Assembly: GCA_951848785.1 (NCBI GenBank)
Contig: CATOUR010000107.1
Location: 1,240,001-1,304,000, forward strand
From: Callosobruchus maculatus
Taxonomy: Eukaryota > Arthropoda > Insecta > Coleoptera > Chrysomelidae
Reading direction: 5' to 3'
DNA: 64,000 nt
Shown: positions 34,283 through 45,862 of the stretch, one piece after another
Numbering within the stretch: position 1 is the first letter of the stretch
How the letters are laid out: each line of letters starts with the position of its first letter
Program-made: the position numbers and the translations under genes
The notes under the pieces: generated by a model
What the model was told of the DNA's origin: nothing
What the model saw: the letters and a program-made list of their open reading frames with translations, nothing else
Databases searched by the model: none

Positions 34283-34938
34283 GTGTCCCACGACGATTAA
34301 GACAAGCAATATACCGGAACTGGGCAGTAGTAGCGAATTATAATTTTGGGGGTGTAAATTAGAGCAAATAGAGTATCTTTTCTTATTATCGTGTCACCCA
34401 ATGAGGTATTTGTTTTTGGTCACGTGACGTCCGATTCAAAATTTTTAATGGGACACCCTGTATATTTGTGACTTTTTGTGTTCCACCCGATAAAACAATT
34501 CCAACAAACTGGCACACTTGGGGTCTAAAGTGATTAATTCAAGAGCTACAGGTACTTAAGGGACTGTACCACTACCATTATGAAACACTACCAAAGTAAT
34601 TTAACTGTAGGGGTGCATGTTATAATCAGTGGTAGTGGTACCATCCTTCAACTTTCAAGTACCTGTAGCTCTTGAATTAATCACTTTAGACCCCAAGTGT
34701 GCTAGTTTGTTGGAACTGTTTTATCGGGAGGAACACAAAAGGTCACAAATATACAGGTGTCCCATTAGAAATTTTGAATCGGACGTCACGCGATCAAAAA
34801 CAAATACATCATTGGGTGACACATTAATAAGAAAAGATACTATATTTTCTCTAATATACACCCCCAAAATTATAATTCGCTACTACTACACAGTTCCGAT
34901 ATATTGCTTGTCTTAATCGTCCTAGGACACCCTGTATA
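34283..34938. mobile_element. TA-type palindromic MITE, family J, copy B
   Basis: Most complete copy: left arm GTCCCACGACGATTAAGAC onward, right arm its complement ending GGACACCCTGTATA. The arms are about 280 bp each around a short centre near 34600. The left terminal TACAGG is replaced by CGTGTCGTGT. Confidence 0.82.
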
Positions 34939-35749
34939 TTTCATATTTCCATAAAACGCCTTTTATGAGGTTTTCTTTTATAATTTTTCATAGAAGAATC
35001 CCTTTTCAGAGACCAGCAGTAATCTGCTATCATGTGACAATCCCATCGATCCTGATACTTTTCTTCCATCACTTTAAGGTCCTAAATTATCCGGAAATGT
35101 ATCTAGATGATTGCGGAGGTAGTGTACCTTGATACTTATATTTACTCCTAATGGTCTGAAAGTTTGTCAGCACATGTTGCAAAATCTCTTTACAATTTGC
35201 TGCTATATGGTTACCTAAGAAATTTTCGGCAACCAGCACAAAACTTCTCCACGATTTACGTTCTGGAACATGACGACTTATCTAGATTCACGTGTAAGTA
35301 CTTCAATATTCTGAAATAACTGGTCTCAGCTGTTCTGTGAGCAAGGGGTTGCTCAAAACGCAGAAGCCTAATCACGACTGGAAAATTGAATTTGATTAAC
35401 AACACACCGATAATTGTTCAAAATATAAGATATGCAAAAACTATGAAAATTCGAGCACATTGAGTACTTTCATGAATATATTTGTAATCTGAACACTTGC
35501 AAACATAAAAATTTGCGACGATGTCTAGGACAACAGAAAAAAAAGTTGTGAATTAAACTTTTTTGCTGCATTACTGCTACCTGATCAGCAAAAACCTTCG
35601 TTCGGGGGGGGGTCTAATTTTTGTGGGTTTACAGCATTATATAACGTTCATTCAGAAATTGTGAATCACTATTTATTATTCTTGGGGGGCAATTACCTCA
35701 GTACCCCAGGTAGGAATGTAACTTTGCATTCGGTTATATATGTCAATCG
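34939..35749. other. Unassigned
   Basis: AT-rich with a G-run at 35605-35614. No coding signal or element ends seen. Confidence 0.3.
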
Positions 35750-36500
35750 TTACATTCTAAAAAAAGGCTTTTGAGCGCAAAAGGTGGAAAAGAAATTAAA
35801 TTTGGTGAGATGGTAGAAATAGATCTCCCGAATCTACACCTAAGTTTGAGACCTCGGGGGGTTGCCGCAAGAGGGGTGGGTGAGATTTTCGAAAAATAAC
35901 GTCGTTTTGGTAAATGCTATTGAAAAAAGTTTTAAATGACTTATGGAGAGAATAAAGTTCTGCACAATTTTGGTCTTTACATTTTTCGTGTACGACCAAT
36001 AATTTCCGTTCTACAGTGCGCCATATTTAGGGGTTGATTTGTGATTTTTACTAAAATCAGAATTTTATCGCGGATTAAGTCGAAGAACGCTATCAAAAAG
36101 TTCTATAACACTTTTTCTCATAAAAGAATAACATTTATCATGTCTCTATTATCGCCTGCTGTCTAAACTCAACACATTCGGGCTTATAAAAAATACGACA
36201 TTTAGAAAGTAAAAACAGGATGCACACAAATAATAAATCTTCTGTCTAGGACAATTCATCAAGTAACATATTGGCCTTTGATAATAATAATTAAGAAATG
36301 CATCGGTAGTAGGTGGCGATGTGTTCCTAAATGTTTTCTATGAACCTTAATCCGCGACAAAATTCTGATTTTAGTAAATACCACAAACCAACCCCTAATT
36401 TTGCTGCACTGTAGAATTGAAGCTATTGGTCGCACACGAAAAATGTGAAGACCAAGATCATGCAGAATTTCGTTCTTTCCATAAATCATTTGAACCTTTT
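35750..36500. repeat. ~480-bp repeat family, block S3
   Basis: Forward unit from about 35765 (TTTTGAGCGCAAAAGG), with the CTACAGTGCGCC landmark at 36013, then a reverse unit (GCACTGTAGAATTG at 36404). It is cut at 36500 by the Helentron-like element, and the repeat resumes at 40755. Confidence 0.68.
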
Positions 36501-36620
36501 ACTTCCCACACCGATAGGTGAGGGGAGTATTGTGATCGCGAAAATTTTCGATTTTGAGATAATCCACTTTTTGGGCGTTTCATGATGTCTGCATAACGAA
36601 AATCCACGTCACTCATTTCC

Positions 36621-37475
36621 GTCGGTCTGTCTGTCTGTCGGTCTGTCGGTCTATCTGTCTGTCTGTCTGTCGGTCTGTCTGTCTGTCGGTCTGTCGATCT
36701 GTCGGTCTGTCGATCTGTCGGTCTGTCGGTCTGTCGGTCTGTCGGTCTGTCGGTCTGTCGGTCTGTCGGTCTGTCGGTCTGTCGGTCTGTCGGTCTGTCG
36801 GTCTGTCGGTCTGTCGGTCTGTCGGTCTGTCGGTCTGTCGGTCTGTCGGTCTGTCGGTCTGTCGGTCTGTCGGTCTGTCGGTCTGTCGGTCTGTCGGTCT
36901 GTCGGTCTGTCGGTCTGTCGGTCTGTCGGTCTGTCGGTCTGTCGGTCTGTCGGTCTGTCGGTCTGTCGGTCTGTCGGTCTGTCGGTCTGTCGGTCTGTCG
37001 GTCTGTCGGTCTGTCGGTCTGTCGGTCTGTCGGTCTGTCGGTCTGTCGGTCTGTCGGTCTGTCGGTCTGTCGGTCTGTCGGTCTGTCGGTCTGTCGGTCT
37101 GTCGGTCTGTCGGTCTGTCGGTCTGTCGGTCTGTCGGTCTGTCGGTCTGTCGGTCTGTCGGTCTGTCGGTCTGTCGGTCTGTCGGTCTGTCGGTCTGTCG
37201 GTCTGTCGGTCTGTCGGTCTGTCGGTCTGTCGGTCTGTCGGTCTGTCGGTCTGTCGGTCTGTCGGTCTGTCGGTCTGTCGGTCTGTCGGTCTGTCGGTCT
37301 GTCGGTCTGTCGGTCTGTCGGTCTGTCGGTCTGTCGGTCTGTCGGTCTGTCGGTCTGTCGGTCTGTCGGTCTGTCGGTCTGTCGGTCTGTCGGTCTGTCG
37401 GTCTGTCGGTCTGTCGGTCTGTCGGTCTACCGGTCTGTCGGTCTGTCGGTCTGTCGGCCTGTCGGTCTGTCGGTC
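36621..37475 (+). repeat. Expanded GTCGGTCT tandem array (~107 units)
   Basis: About 855 bp of an 8-bp unit GTCGGTCT. The edges (36621-36713 and 37428-37475) contain GTCT/ATCT/GCCT/ACCG variants, while 36714-37428 is perfect by eye, about 89 units without a mismatch. Other family copies carry only tens of bases of the same GTCN motif (18706-18733; reverse 57510-57583), so this is a copy-specific expansion. Confidence 0.95.
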
Positions 37476-38307
37476 ATCTGTAGCGTCTTTCTACCCTCGT
37501 AATCTCAGTAACCGCTGCATGGATTTTGATCAAATTTGGACAGCGATATGCTGTGGGGTCGTAGTAGGTATTGCTGCTATAATTTTGAAAATCGGTGCAT
37601 TGGCGGCGGAGTAATTAGCAAAAAACGAAGAATTTCAAATATTCCTCAAACTTCGTTTTTAGGCGTTTTAGGTGTTCCTGATCATTTTCTACTTTTTTTG
37701 GGTGGGGGTGGAAATTGGGGTGGTTGGGGGTTGGGGGGTTGTAAAATTGAAAAATTTGTTGTATTCATAATAGACTACCCACTGACCTGTGAAGGAAGCC
37801 CTAGCGACGTAAATAACTTTTTTAGGTCTATCTGAACATTGCCTTATGCCTATTACAGAAACTAAAGGACTTATTTTTTCCGATGTATACACTATACATA
37901 CATACGAGTATTGCTTTAGGTCGTTCTATATTATGTACCGAAGAAACTCTTCAATTGATTTTAATGAAATTTTGACACAGTATTACTACCGTGTCGAGGA
38001 TGGAAAATGCGTATGGTTTTTAGAAATCGTGCCAGTAGCAGCGCAGAAATAATAAAAAAAACTAAAAATATAAAAACAGCTCAAACTTCGTTTTAGAGGT
38101 TCCTGATCATTTACTGAGTTTTTTTGGGTGGGGGTGAAATTCGGGTGGTTGGGGGGTGAGGGTTGAAAAACTGAAAAATTTGCTGTATTAATAATAGGCT
38201 GTCCGCTGACCTGTGAAGGAAGACATAGCGACATAAATCACCTTTTTAGGTCCATCCGAACATTGCCTAGCCTATCACGGAAACTAAGGAACTTAGAATT
38301 TTCTGTA

Positions 38308-40489
38308 TACAGGGTTATTCACGTTACTCGACATGGAGCATTATGGCTAAAGTATTTGATAAAAAAGAATATAATTATTTCGGATGGATAGGGACCCATA
38401 AAGTTTATATTTTAAACATATTTTCATTGTATACAGGGTGTCCCAAAAACACGAAATGTATCAAAGTTATGTTTTTTTAAATGGAACACCCCATATATTA
38501 TTGCATGTTCATATTCCTTGGTGAATTCTAGTGTGACTTTATGTATCATACATGGGACTTAAAGCGAACCGTTTAGGTGTAAATCACCATTTTCGGTATA
38601 AGTAGATATCAGTTAAAAATTGAATATCTCAGAGATTGTAAAATTTGGAAGGCTGTGACTTTGCCGTATTACTAAGCATAAAATACGTCAGCTTTGATGA
38701 TACTGTCAAATTTAAATTATGTTTATGCTTGGAGAAATCGGTCGATTAATTAAGGAAACTTCGATCAGCGATAACTTGAGTTTTTCAAATGGGAATGCCT
38801 ATTTTTTCTATACGGTTAAAAGTAGAATTTGATAACCTTTCTAATGATATAAGGTTATGCATATCAATCTCTGGTAGTTTTCATTTAATTTTAAATTTTC
38901 AGACAAATCGGAGATTTTTAATTTTCCTACTTATAAGCAACGCAGCAGGCCATGAAATAGAAACAAAAACCTGTTCTGGTAGAAGAAGCTGAAAAATACA
39001 CACTAACTAGACTAAAGGGACAAGATCATAAAAATTCCTTACAACAAATCAATTCTCCCAGAAACAACTGCGATAACATCTCTAAGGTCAAAGAGAAGCT
39101 GGATGGAGTATGGCAGTAATAGATATTTTTTACAGTCTACTGGCTACCGCAATTTACTAGAGGTTAAACATTTCCAAGACAATTAAAAACCCCGATATGA
39201 AACAGAAACAACCAGCGACTGTTGCTCCAGCACGCAACTATCAATCATATGTAATGGTGTAAAAAAGTACTAATTTGCATTCTAAGTCAATACCTCTGAC
39301 TGGAGTCCTTCTATTTTTCAATATTTATTAGCAATATTGCAAAAAAGGAATACTGACAAATCAGATTTAAATTTTCTGCCATTTAAGTTATGTTTTATAA
39401 TTTGAACAAATTTTAATTCATTCTTCATTTTCTGCGATCTTGCTAATAGATGCTGAAGAATTTTCAGAACTCCAGTCAGAGGTACTTTTGACTTGAGTTT
39501 TGACAGAATTGCATACTTTTTTATACCCTTAAATGTGAAATTTTATTATGAAAATTATAAACTGCTTAAAACATTCTCTAGTAGTTTTTATTTTATTTCA
39601 AAAATTTTAATGGTTTTGGAAATTGCCAATCTCTAGTACATTGCAGTAGCTAGTAGGCCGTGAAAAAATCCATTTCCGCCATACTCCAGCTTTTCTTTGA
39701 CCAAAGATATGTTACCGCCGTTGTTTATGGTTATACTTTGTTTGTTGTGGGTAATTTTTATAATCTCGTCCCTTTAGTCTAGTTCGTGTATATGTTTCAG
39801 CTAAGTTAGTTGTTTCCTTCTACCTGAAGATGTTTTTGTTTCATGGCCTGCTACGTTGCTTATAGGTAGGAAAATTAAAAAACGCCGATTTGTTTGAAAA
39901 TTTAAAATTGAATGAAAACTACCAGAGACTGATATTCACAACCTTATAGCATTAGAAAGGTTATCAAATTCTACGTTTAACCGTATAAAAAAAATTAGGC
40001 ATTCCCATTTGAAAAAATCAAGTTATCGCTGATTGAAGTTTCCTTAATTAATCGATCGATTTCTCCAAGCATAAAGGCAATTTAAATTTGACAGTCTCAT
40101 CAAAGCTGACGCATTTTATGCTTAGTAATACGGCAAAGCCACAGCCTTCCAAATTTTATAATCTCTGAGATATTCAATTTTCTCCTGATACCTACCTATA
40201 CCGAAAATTGTGATTTACACCTAAACGGTTCGCTTTAAGTCCCATGTATGATACATGAAGTCACACTAGAATTCACCAAGGAATCTGAATATGCAATAAT
40301 ATATGGGGTGTTCCATTTAAAAAAACATAACTTTGATACATTTCGTGGTTTTGGGACACCCTGTATAACATGAAAATATTTTCAAAATGTAGCCTTTATG
40401 GGTCTCTATCCATCCGAAATTATTATTTTCTTTTTTATTAAATACTTTAGCCATAATGCTCCGTGTCGAATAACGTGAATAACCCTGTA
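38308..40489. mobile_element. Palindromic element, family B, copy 2 (2.18 kb), nested in H2
   Basis: Ends TACAGGGTTATTCACG and the complement ending CCCTGTA. Arms from 38308 and from 40489 match inward for most of their length (CATTATGGCTAAAGTA, CTAGTGTGACTTTATG, AGGCATTCCCATTTG, CAGGCCATGAAA and complements). A second TACAGGGTGTCCC box lies inside each arm. No coding frame. It splits H2, which reads on at 40490 as TACGAGAATT. Confidence 0.85.
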
Positions 40490-40754
40490 TATACGAGAAT
40501 TTATTGCGGTTTAAATCGTTTTGTATTTTGTAACGTGGACACTGTAAAACTGAAAAGGTTGTATTATTGATAATAGGCTGTTCATTGACCTGTGCAGAAA
40601 AGACCTAGCGGCGTATGACAATTTGGGGGGGGGGGGGGTACTGGCGATGATTTTGTTGCAAGGAGATCTCAGACTAAAGCTTCAGGCTATGGGTAAATAA
40701 TAAACTGGTATCACCGTAATGTGTGGGAAGTACTGAGTCAATCAACTTGACTTC

Positions 40755-41345
40755 ATTTTTTTCGATAGCACTTACCACAACATCGCTATTTGTCGAAAAG
40801 CGTTACGAAGCAGTTTTCACCTCTTCCCCCTCTCTCGAGCGGCAACCCCCAGAGGTCGCAAATCAAATCTTATCTCAATTAAACAACGCCGAGGTACTAG
40901 GTAGTATCACCTCCACTAAAAGTATGCACAAATAAGATATTTTTCGCAACAGCAGATATCCGTAGTAGGTAGCGATGTGTTCCTAAATGTCGTAATTTTT
41001 TTTAAATCAAATGCGTGAGTTTGGGCAGCTACAGATGATAAAGAAATGCTAAGATATCATTATTTTATGGAATAAAATATTACACAAGTCATTAATAAAG
41101 TTTTTCGTCTTAAACCGTTTTAATCCGCGATGAAATTATGATTTTATTGAAAATCACAAACCAACCCCTAGTGCACTGAAGGACGGAATCTATGGGTTTA
41201 GCACGAAAAATATGAAGTCCAAAATTATGCAGAATTTTGTTTTCTCCATGAATCATTTGAAGCTTCTTTTGGTAGCACTTACCAAAATGCCGCTATTTTT
41301 TTAAAATGTCGCAAGGCAGAGTTTTCAGCCCCCCCCCCCTCTAGC
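40755..41345. repeat. ~480-bp repeat family, block S4
   Basis: Reverse-orientation units resuming from block S3 after the H2 insertion. CGATAGCACTTACC recurs as GGTAGCACTTACC 491 bp further on, giving the unit length. Contains CTCTCGAGCGGCAACCCCC. Confidence 0.68.
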
Positions 41346-42295
41346 GGCATCCCTCCAGGTTGCAAACTTAGCTGTAAATTCAGGGGCCAATATCTACGAT
41401 CCCACCAAATTTCATTTCGTTCCAACCTTTGGCAGTCTTTTTTGCAACGGTTCATGTGTGTCAGTTGGGCCAAACAATGAACGAAGATCTTCAGCAAGGC
41501 AAGAACACCTGCGTTCCGACCGTTGGGTAAGACCAATTCATTTGCCAATTCACCCCGGCTAATTCCAGATCATATACCCTGCACCCTCCTCCCCCCCATA
41601 ATGGAACTGTATCTACGCCAATGAACTGGGACGAAATCCACAGCATACGGGGGGTTCCAATAAGCGCGTGGTGCTATCTAGCGCCCTTACCGTTTAAAAT
41701 AGAAGAAAATGTTTCAAATGAAAAACGTTTCTTTTCAAATGGTCTACTTGTAGAAAGTAACTTTGAAGATGGTGGACATTCGGATATTACCAGAAGTAGG
41801 TATCAACTTCCTTATTTTAAATAGAACACGCTGTATTTTTTTTGAATTCAGCATTAATTTTTAAGTCTAGCTTATTAACCATAATTTATGTCTATGAAGC
41901 CTATTTTCGAAGTTATTCAGCAATCTTTCGAAAATTTGACGTTTGTAGTACGAGTACTTTACAAGAAATGTTAATATCTCGGAAACTGAGGACGATAGAA
42001 AGGTGCGGTTTTCGGTTTTAAAACGAGAATGAAACATACTTATGTTTTAGTAAGATTATTGTTTCAAAAGCACATTAATTCAGTAGACTAGCAATTTTCA
42101 TATTTGAAAAGCTTAAGACGTTAAAAACTTCGTCAAATGGGATGGTATGATAATCTTTACATCAGTGAGTGCGAAATTAATCTCTCTTTCACTTTTATAT
42201 CTATCTATCTATCTATCTATCATATGTGGTTCTATCTTGGATGGTTTTCAAGATATTTACAGTTTTGTAATTATCCGTAATGGCCCATAGGGATT
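41346..42295. other. Unassigned, with (ATCT)n microsatellite
   Basis: 41350-41830 holds mixed sequence with a CACGCTGTA end-like box near 41827. A tetranucleotide ATCT run of about six units lies at 42197-42220. No recognised coding frame. Confidence 0.35.
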
Positions 42296-42545
42296 GAAAA
42301 AATCGTAGGTGGCGTGGCTCGCAGACGAAGCCATTGGCTGGAAACTTTTGATCCTAAGTGTTTCGGCCTCTAATACCAAAATGTGCAGCTGCTCCATCTA
42401 ACTCTAACCACATTATTCTTAAAAACTCCAGTGGTAAATTTTCCAACAGATTTTCCAAATTTTCATTTAGAAAATTTTGGAAAACATTAGTTTATTATGC
42501 GGTTTCCAATAATACCACCCCAAATGCTTAGATTCCATGCTAGTT
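42296..42545 (-). pseudogene. mariner-like transposase catalytic-core fragment
   Basis: Minus-strand reading FLNENLENLLENLPLEFL, RIMWLELDGAAAHFGIRGRN, DQKFPANGF. In insect mariner-like transposases the block LP...R..MWFQHDGAPAHF...VR.yLn..FP.RWIGR carries the second catalytic Asp. Here that Asp is kept (LDGAAAHF) while the preceding MWFQH is changed to MWLEL. Stops flank the segment, and neither the first Asp nor the third acidic residue could be located. Confidence 0.68.
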
Positions 42546-42629
42546 GACAACAAACTTTGTTCTTGTTATTATAATTGAATAGAATCTTTAAAGCCTTCGT
42601 CTGAAAAATCTGAACTGGGTAAAGACTAG

Positions 42630-42869
42630 TTATACAGTATATTCCTCACACTGGCAATAGATACCTGAAATGTGAGAGGAAAAAGGCATTGTAGACATTG
42701 TACTTAGTTTTATCCGAAAGCTGATTTTTACATCTATATTGGTAACATCGCCATTCTTTTTTTGTAAATATGTTCGATATGATCCGACTATAAACCCTAA
42801 ATATTTTATGTTCTGTACCTCCTCGACGTTGTTGTTAATGTGTTGTTGACTTTTAAATAGATATTTCAT
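42630..42869 (-). pseudogene. Possible RT fragment of a LINE
   Basis: Open frame of 79 codons with VEEVQNIKYLGFIVGS, reminiscent of the V..FKYLGS.I block after the RT domain in RTE/L1-type LINEs, followed by NIDVKISFRI. Nothing else of RT remains, so the call is weak. Confidence 0.3.
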
Positions 42870-43339
42870 TATTATACTATAGCCCCACTCTCACTATTTT
42901 CTGATACATCCTCATATCTTATCATTTAAAGGGTTTATTAGAAACAAATCAATGGTCGACTGAACTCGATCAGGTTTGATAGCCGCAGCACCCAGCTATT
43001 GTTTTTCCTGCAGAAAAAAATTGTTGTCAGACTGGTATGAATAGACAATGATTGTTTGATATAACAATGCCACTCTGATAGCTGTTTGAGGTACGCCTAA
43101 CTGTATTTTTTTGCTAGCAAAGTGCCTGACATGTGTGGGTCTACTTTTCCGTTTACATGGGATGTAATCATTCATCTTAGCAGTCGATCTGATTGATGTT
43201 CAGATTCCTATGCATAAATAAATAATGATATTTATTGTACAACGGATTGGCAGGTTCAGTGACTGATTGGCGAAATTGATGTATTTGAAAATTTTGCGAC
43301 TTTGCGACTTTAACTTTGTGCAGTGTTGGACTAAGCAAC
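42870..43339. other. Unassigned with dispersed repeat 43020-43145
   Basis: 43020-43145 pairs with 33797-33915. The rest has no recognised feature. Confidence 0.4.
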
Positions 43340-43347
43340 TTTCGCAA

Positions 43348-43638
43348 CAGCGCCGTAGCTAAGCGTTGACCATGGAGGGGGTTCAAGATGACCTTAGGGG
43401 GGTTCATGTATAAAAGAATATGTAATGTCTTAATTTGCTGAAAATCTGTATAGATTGTGTCGCTGCTAATGTGTCATGAGCGCCGAGGGATTGGTTAGTA
43501 GTAGAATAAATCACTAAGCTTGGAGAAAGCATCCTTGATTATTTTTATTTTGTATTATTTTAGTAGTTATTTCATTCATGAGAATACTCATGGGGGGGAG
43601 GTTTGAACCCTCCAAACCCCCCCTTATATACGGCCCCG
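43348..43638. mobile_element. hAT MITE, GGCCGTA family, copy 1
   Basis: Left end CAGCGCCGTAGC, right end (complement) CGGGGCCGTATATAAGGGGG. 8-bp flanks TTTCGCAA and TTTCGAAA differ at one base (43340-43347, 43639-43646). The internal AATGTGTCATGAGCGCCGAG block is shared with 47009-47302. Confidence 0.83.
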
Positions 43639-43951
43639 TTTCGAAACATAGGACGATAATAGGGATCCCTTCCCCCTATCATGAATTTGGATCATTGCAT
43701 CATTACTCGAATGGTCCATTACTCATTCACTGAATACTTCCAATTTCTCTTGACGTCTCCCATATCTTCTTCGGATATACTGTTAAGACTGATCATTCCA
43801 AATTCCTGATTTTCTTCTTTGTCTTGTTGTATGTATATTATCCATATTTTTCGTCTCTTATATTTTAGGGCTATTTTAAAAAGTTTTTCATTGTAGTAAT
43901 CGAGAGAATTCTGAATTTATGATTATAAAATAGTAATAGATGGTATACATA
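43639..43951. other. Unassigned
   Basis: No feature recognised between the hAT MITE and the family J element. Confidence 0.3.
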
Positions 43952-44535
43952 TACAGGGTGTCCCACAATGATTAAGACAAGCAATATATCTGAACTGGGC
44001 AGTAGTAGAGAATTATAATTTTGGGGATGTAAATTAGAGCAAATCTTGTGTCCTTTCTTAACATTGTGTTACCGAATGAGGTATTTGTTTTTAGTCACGT
44101 GACGTCCGATTCAAAATTATTAATGGGATACCCTGTATATTAGCGCTATTCTGTGTTCCTCCCGATAAAACAATTCCAACTAGCAGACTTGAGGACTTGG
44201 GGTGTAAAGTGATTAATTCAAGTACTACAGGTACTTAAAGAATTGTACCACTACGACTGATTATAACATGTACCTACACTTATTGTTAAATTATCTTGCT
44301 AGTGTTTCATAATGGTAGTGAAACCATCCTTTAAGAACCTGTAAATATATAGGGTGTCACATTAATAATTTTGAATCTGACATCACGTCACCAAGAACAA
44401 ATACCTCATTGGGTAACACAAAAATAGAAAAAGATACAACATTTGCTCTAATTTCCACTCCCAAAATTATAATTCTCTACTACTGCCCAGTTCCGATATA
44501 TTGCTTGTCTTTATCGTCGTGGGACACCCTGTATA
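43952..44535. mobile_element. TA-type palindromic MITE, family J, copy C
   Basis: TACAGGGTGTCCCACAATG at the left, CACCCTGTATA at the right. The right arm lacks an internal segment relative to copy B. Same GCAATATATC and GATAAAACAATTCC blocks. Confidence 0.82.
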
Positions 44536-44950
44536 TTTTTTAAAATAAAACATTTTTCACAATTTTATGATTAAATTTGTATTTTTGAGACTAAAATATA
44601 AAAAAGCGTTTATAGCTATAGCTCCGCAGTATACAGTATTTCCCACTAAGAATGAACGCTTCCGCTTTATCACGCTATATCGCGAAAACGGTTGGTCGAA
44701 CGAACAAAGATTATAAGGACAATTTGGTAGAGAATACTATTTTATGTAACTTTTGGTATGAGTTTTTAAGACGTCAGATGCACTGGAAGCAAGATTTTTG
44801 CGTAAAACCAGTATTCACTACATTAATTTAACCTTCGATATCGTAAGATGCGCAAGGGTAGGCATATCAGATGTATTGTGGTTCATTAGAATATTAAAAT
44901 GAATGTCTATGCAAAAATTCAGTTTGTTCGGCCTCATTCCGCAGATGAAA
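44536..44950. other. Unassigned
   Basis: AT-rich, no clear coding frame or paired ends. Confidence 0.3.
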
Positions 44951-45815
44951 GGTACAGATACACATCATGCTTTAAAAGCATGCTATTAATGAGCAATGCT
45001 ACTTCGTAGCATGTGCATACTCGAAATAAGCATGCTGATGTCGAGCATGCTAAAGAACCGGCGGTCGTGCGATTTGTGAGCATGCTAGCTGTAGCGGGCC
45101 TGAGAGGGGACGTGCTTCTAGCATGTGTGGACAGGTATGCTTATTGAGCATGCTTAAATCAATCTGTCGTTGGCTGCTGGTGAGCCACTGTTGCCAGGTC
45201 ACAATTCAAAAATTTTCTAGATGAGGTTCAAGAAAATCATTAGAATTGAAAAATAATTGAAATACCGAAATACATATCTTGCAATATCTTAATGCATAGG
45301 TAAAAATCAAGTCAAACTATATAATATACAGAATAAGAATAGTGAAGGTAGTTTAAATTGAATTTTGGAGATTTTCATTACCTCCAAACGAAAACTCTAA
45401 TAAAACTAAAATGTATTGTCAAATTTTGGAATTTTCGGTCCTTAAAAAATATACTATTACGTCATTATCGGCTAAAAGAAAGTGATCATATGTCAAACAC
45501 CTCGTGAGATAGTTAGTGTTAAACTCAGGACATGTCCAATGGGGAATTCAAGAAGAATCACTAGATATACTGAAATTTCACTAGACCTGGCAACACTGTT
45601 GGGAGCGCCCCATCGCCCCATGGTTTTCTATTGTTAGCTGATAGACGCCTTGCTATTCATAAGCATGTGTATCTGGAGTGTTTGCTTTTAGCAGGATCGA
45701 TAAGAGCATGCTCTAAAAAAGCATGCTAAAATTGCTAAACATAAGCAAATGTATTAGTTTCTAATTTTGAGCATGCTTAATAAACATGCTATTTATGAGC
45801 ATGTGTATCTGTACC
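44951..45815. mobile_element. Fold-back-like element with GCATGC-rich ends
   Basis: Begins GGTACAGATACACAT and ends with its complement ATGTGTATCTGTACC. The outer 200 bp on the left and 120 bp on the right are packed with AGCATGCT palindromes. 45190-45640 is ordinary AT-rich sequence between the ends. No coding frame. No convincing target duplication was found. Confidence 0.55.
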
Positions 45816-45862
45816 TGGAGTCTTATTTGTCTGGAATATTTAATCATATTTTGCCAACGGTA

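Larger units (their letters stand above)
36501..40754 (+). mobile_element. Helentron-like non-autonomous element, copy H2, with nested insertions
   Basis: 5' end ACTTCCCACACCGATAGGTG at 36501. The 3' end has GTGTGGGAAGT at 40721 and the AGTCAATCAACTTGACT hairpin at 40736-40752. The flanks rejoin as one unit of the ~480-bp repeat, with a T-run on both sides of the junction (GAACCTTTT on the left, TTTTTTTCGATAGC on the right), in line with the T-T insertion preference described for Helentrons. Inside are the expanded 8-bp array (36621-37475) and the palindrome 38308-40489. The core TTCCTGATCA module occurs at 37674 and 38097. No Rep/helicase frame is present. Confidence 0.72.

Noticed and set aside
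36621..37475. Regularly spaced short repeats that could be mistaken for a CRISPR array
   Set aside because: The unit is 8 bp with no spacers, the genome is eukaryotic, and no cas-like frames occur.
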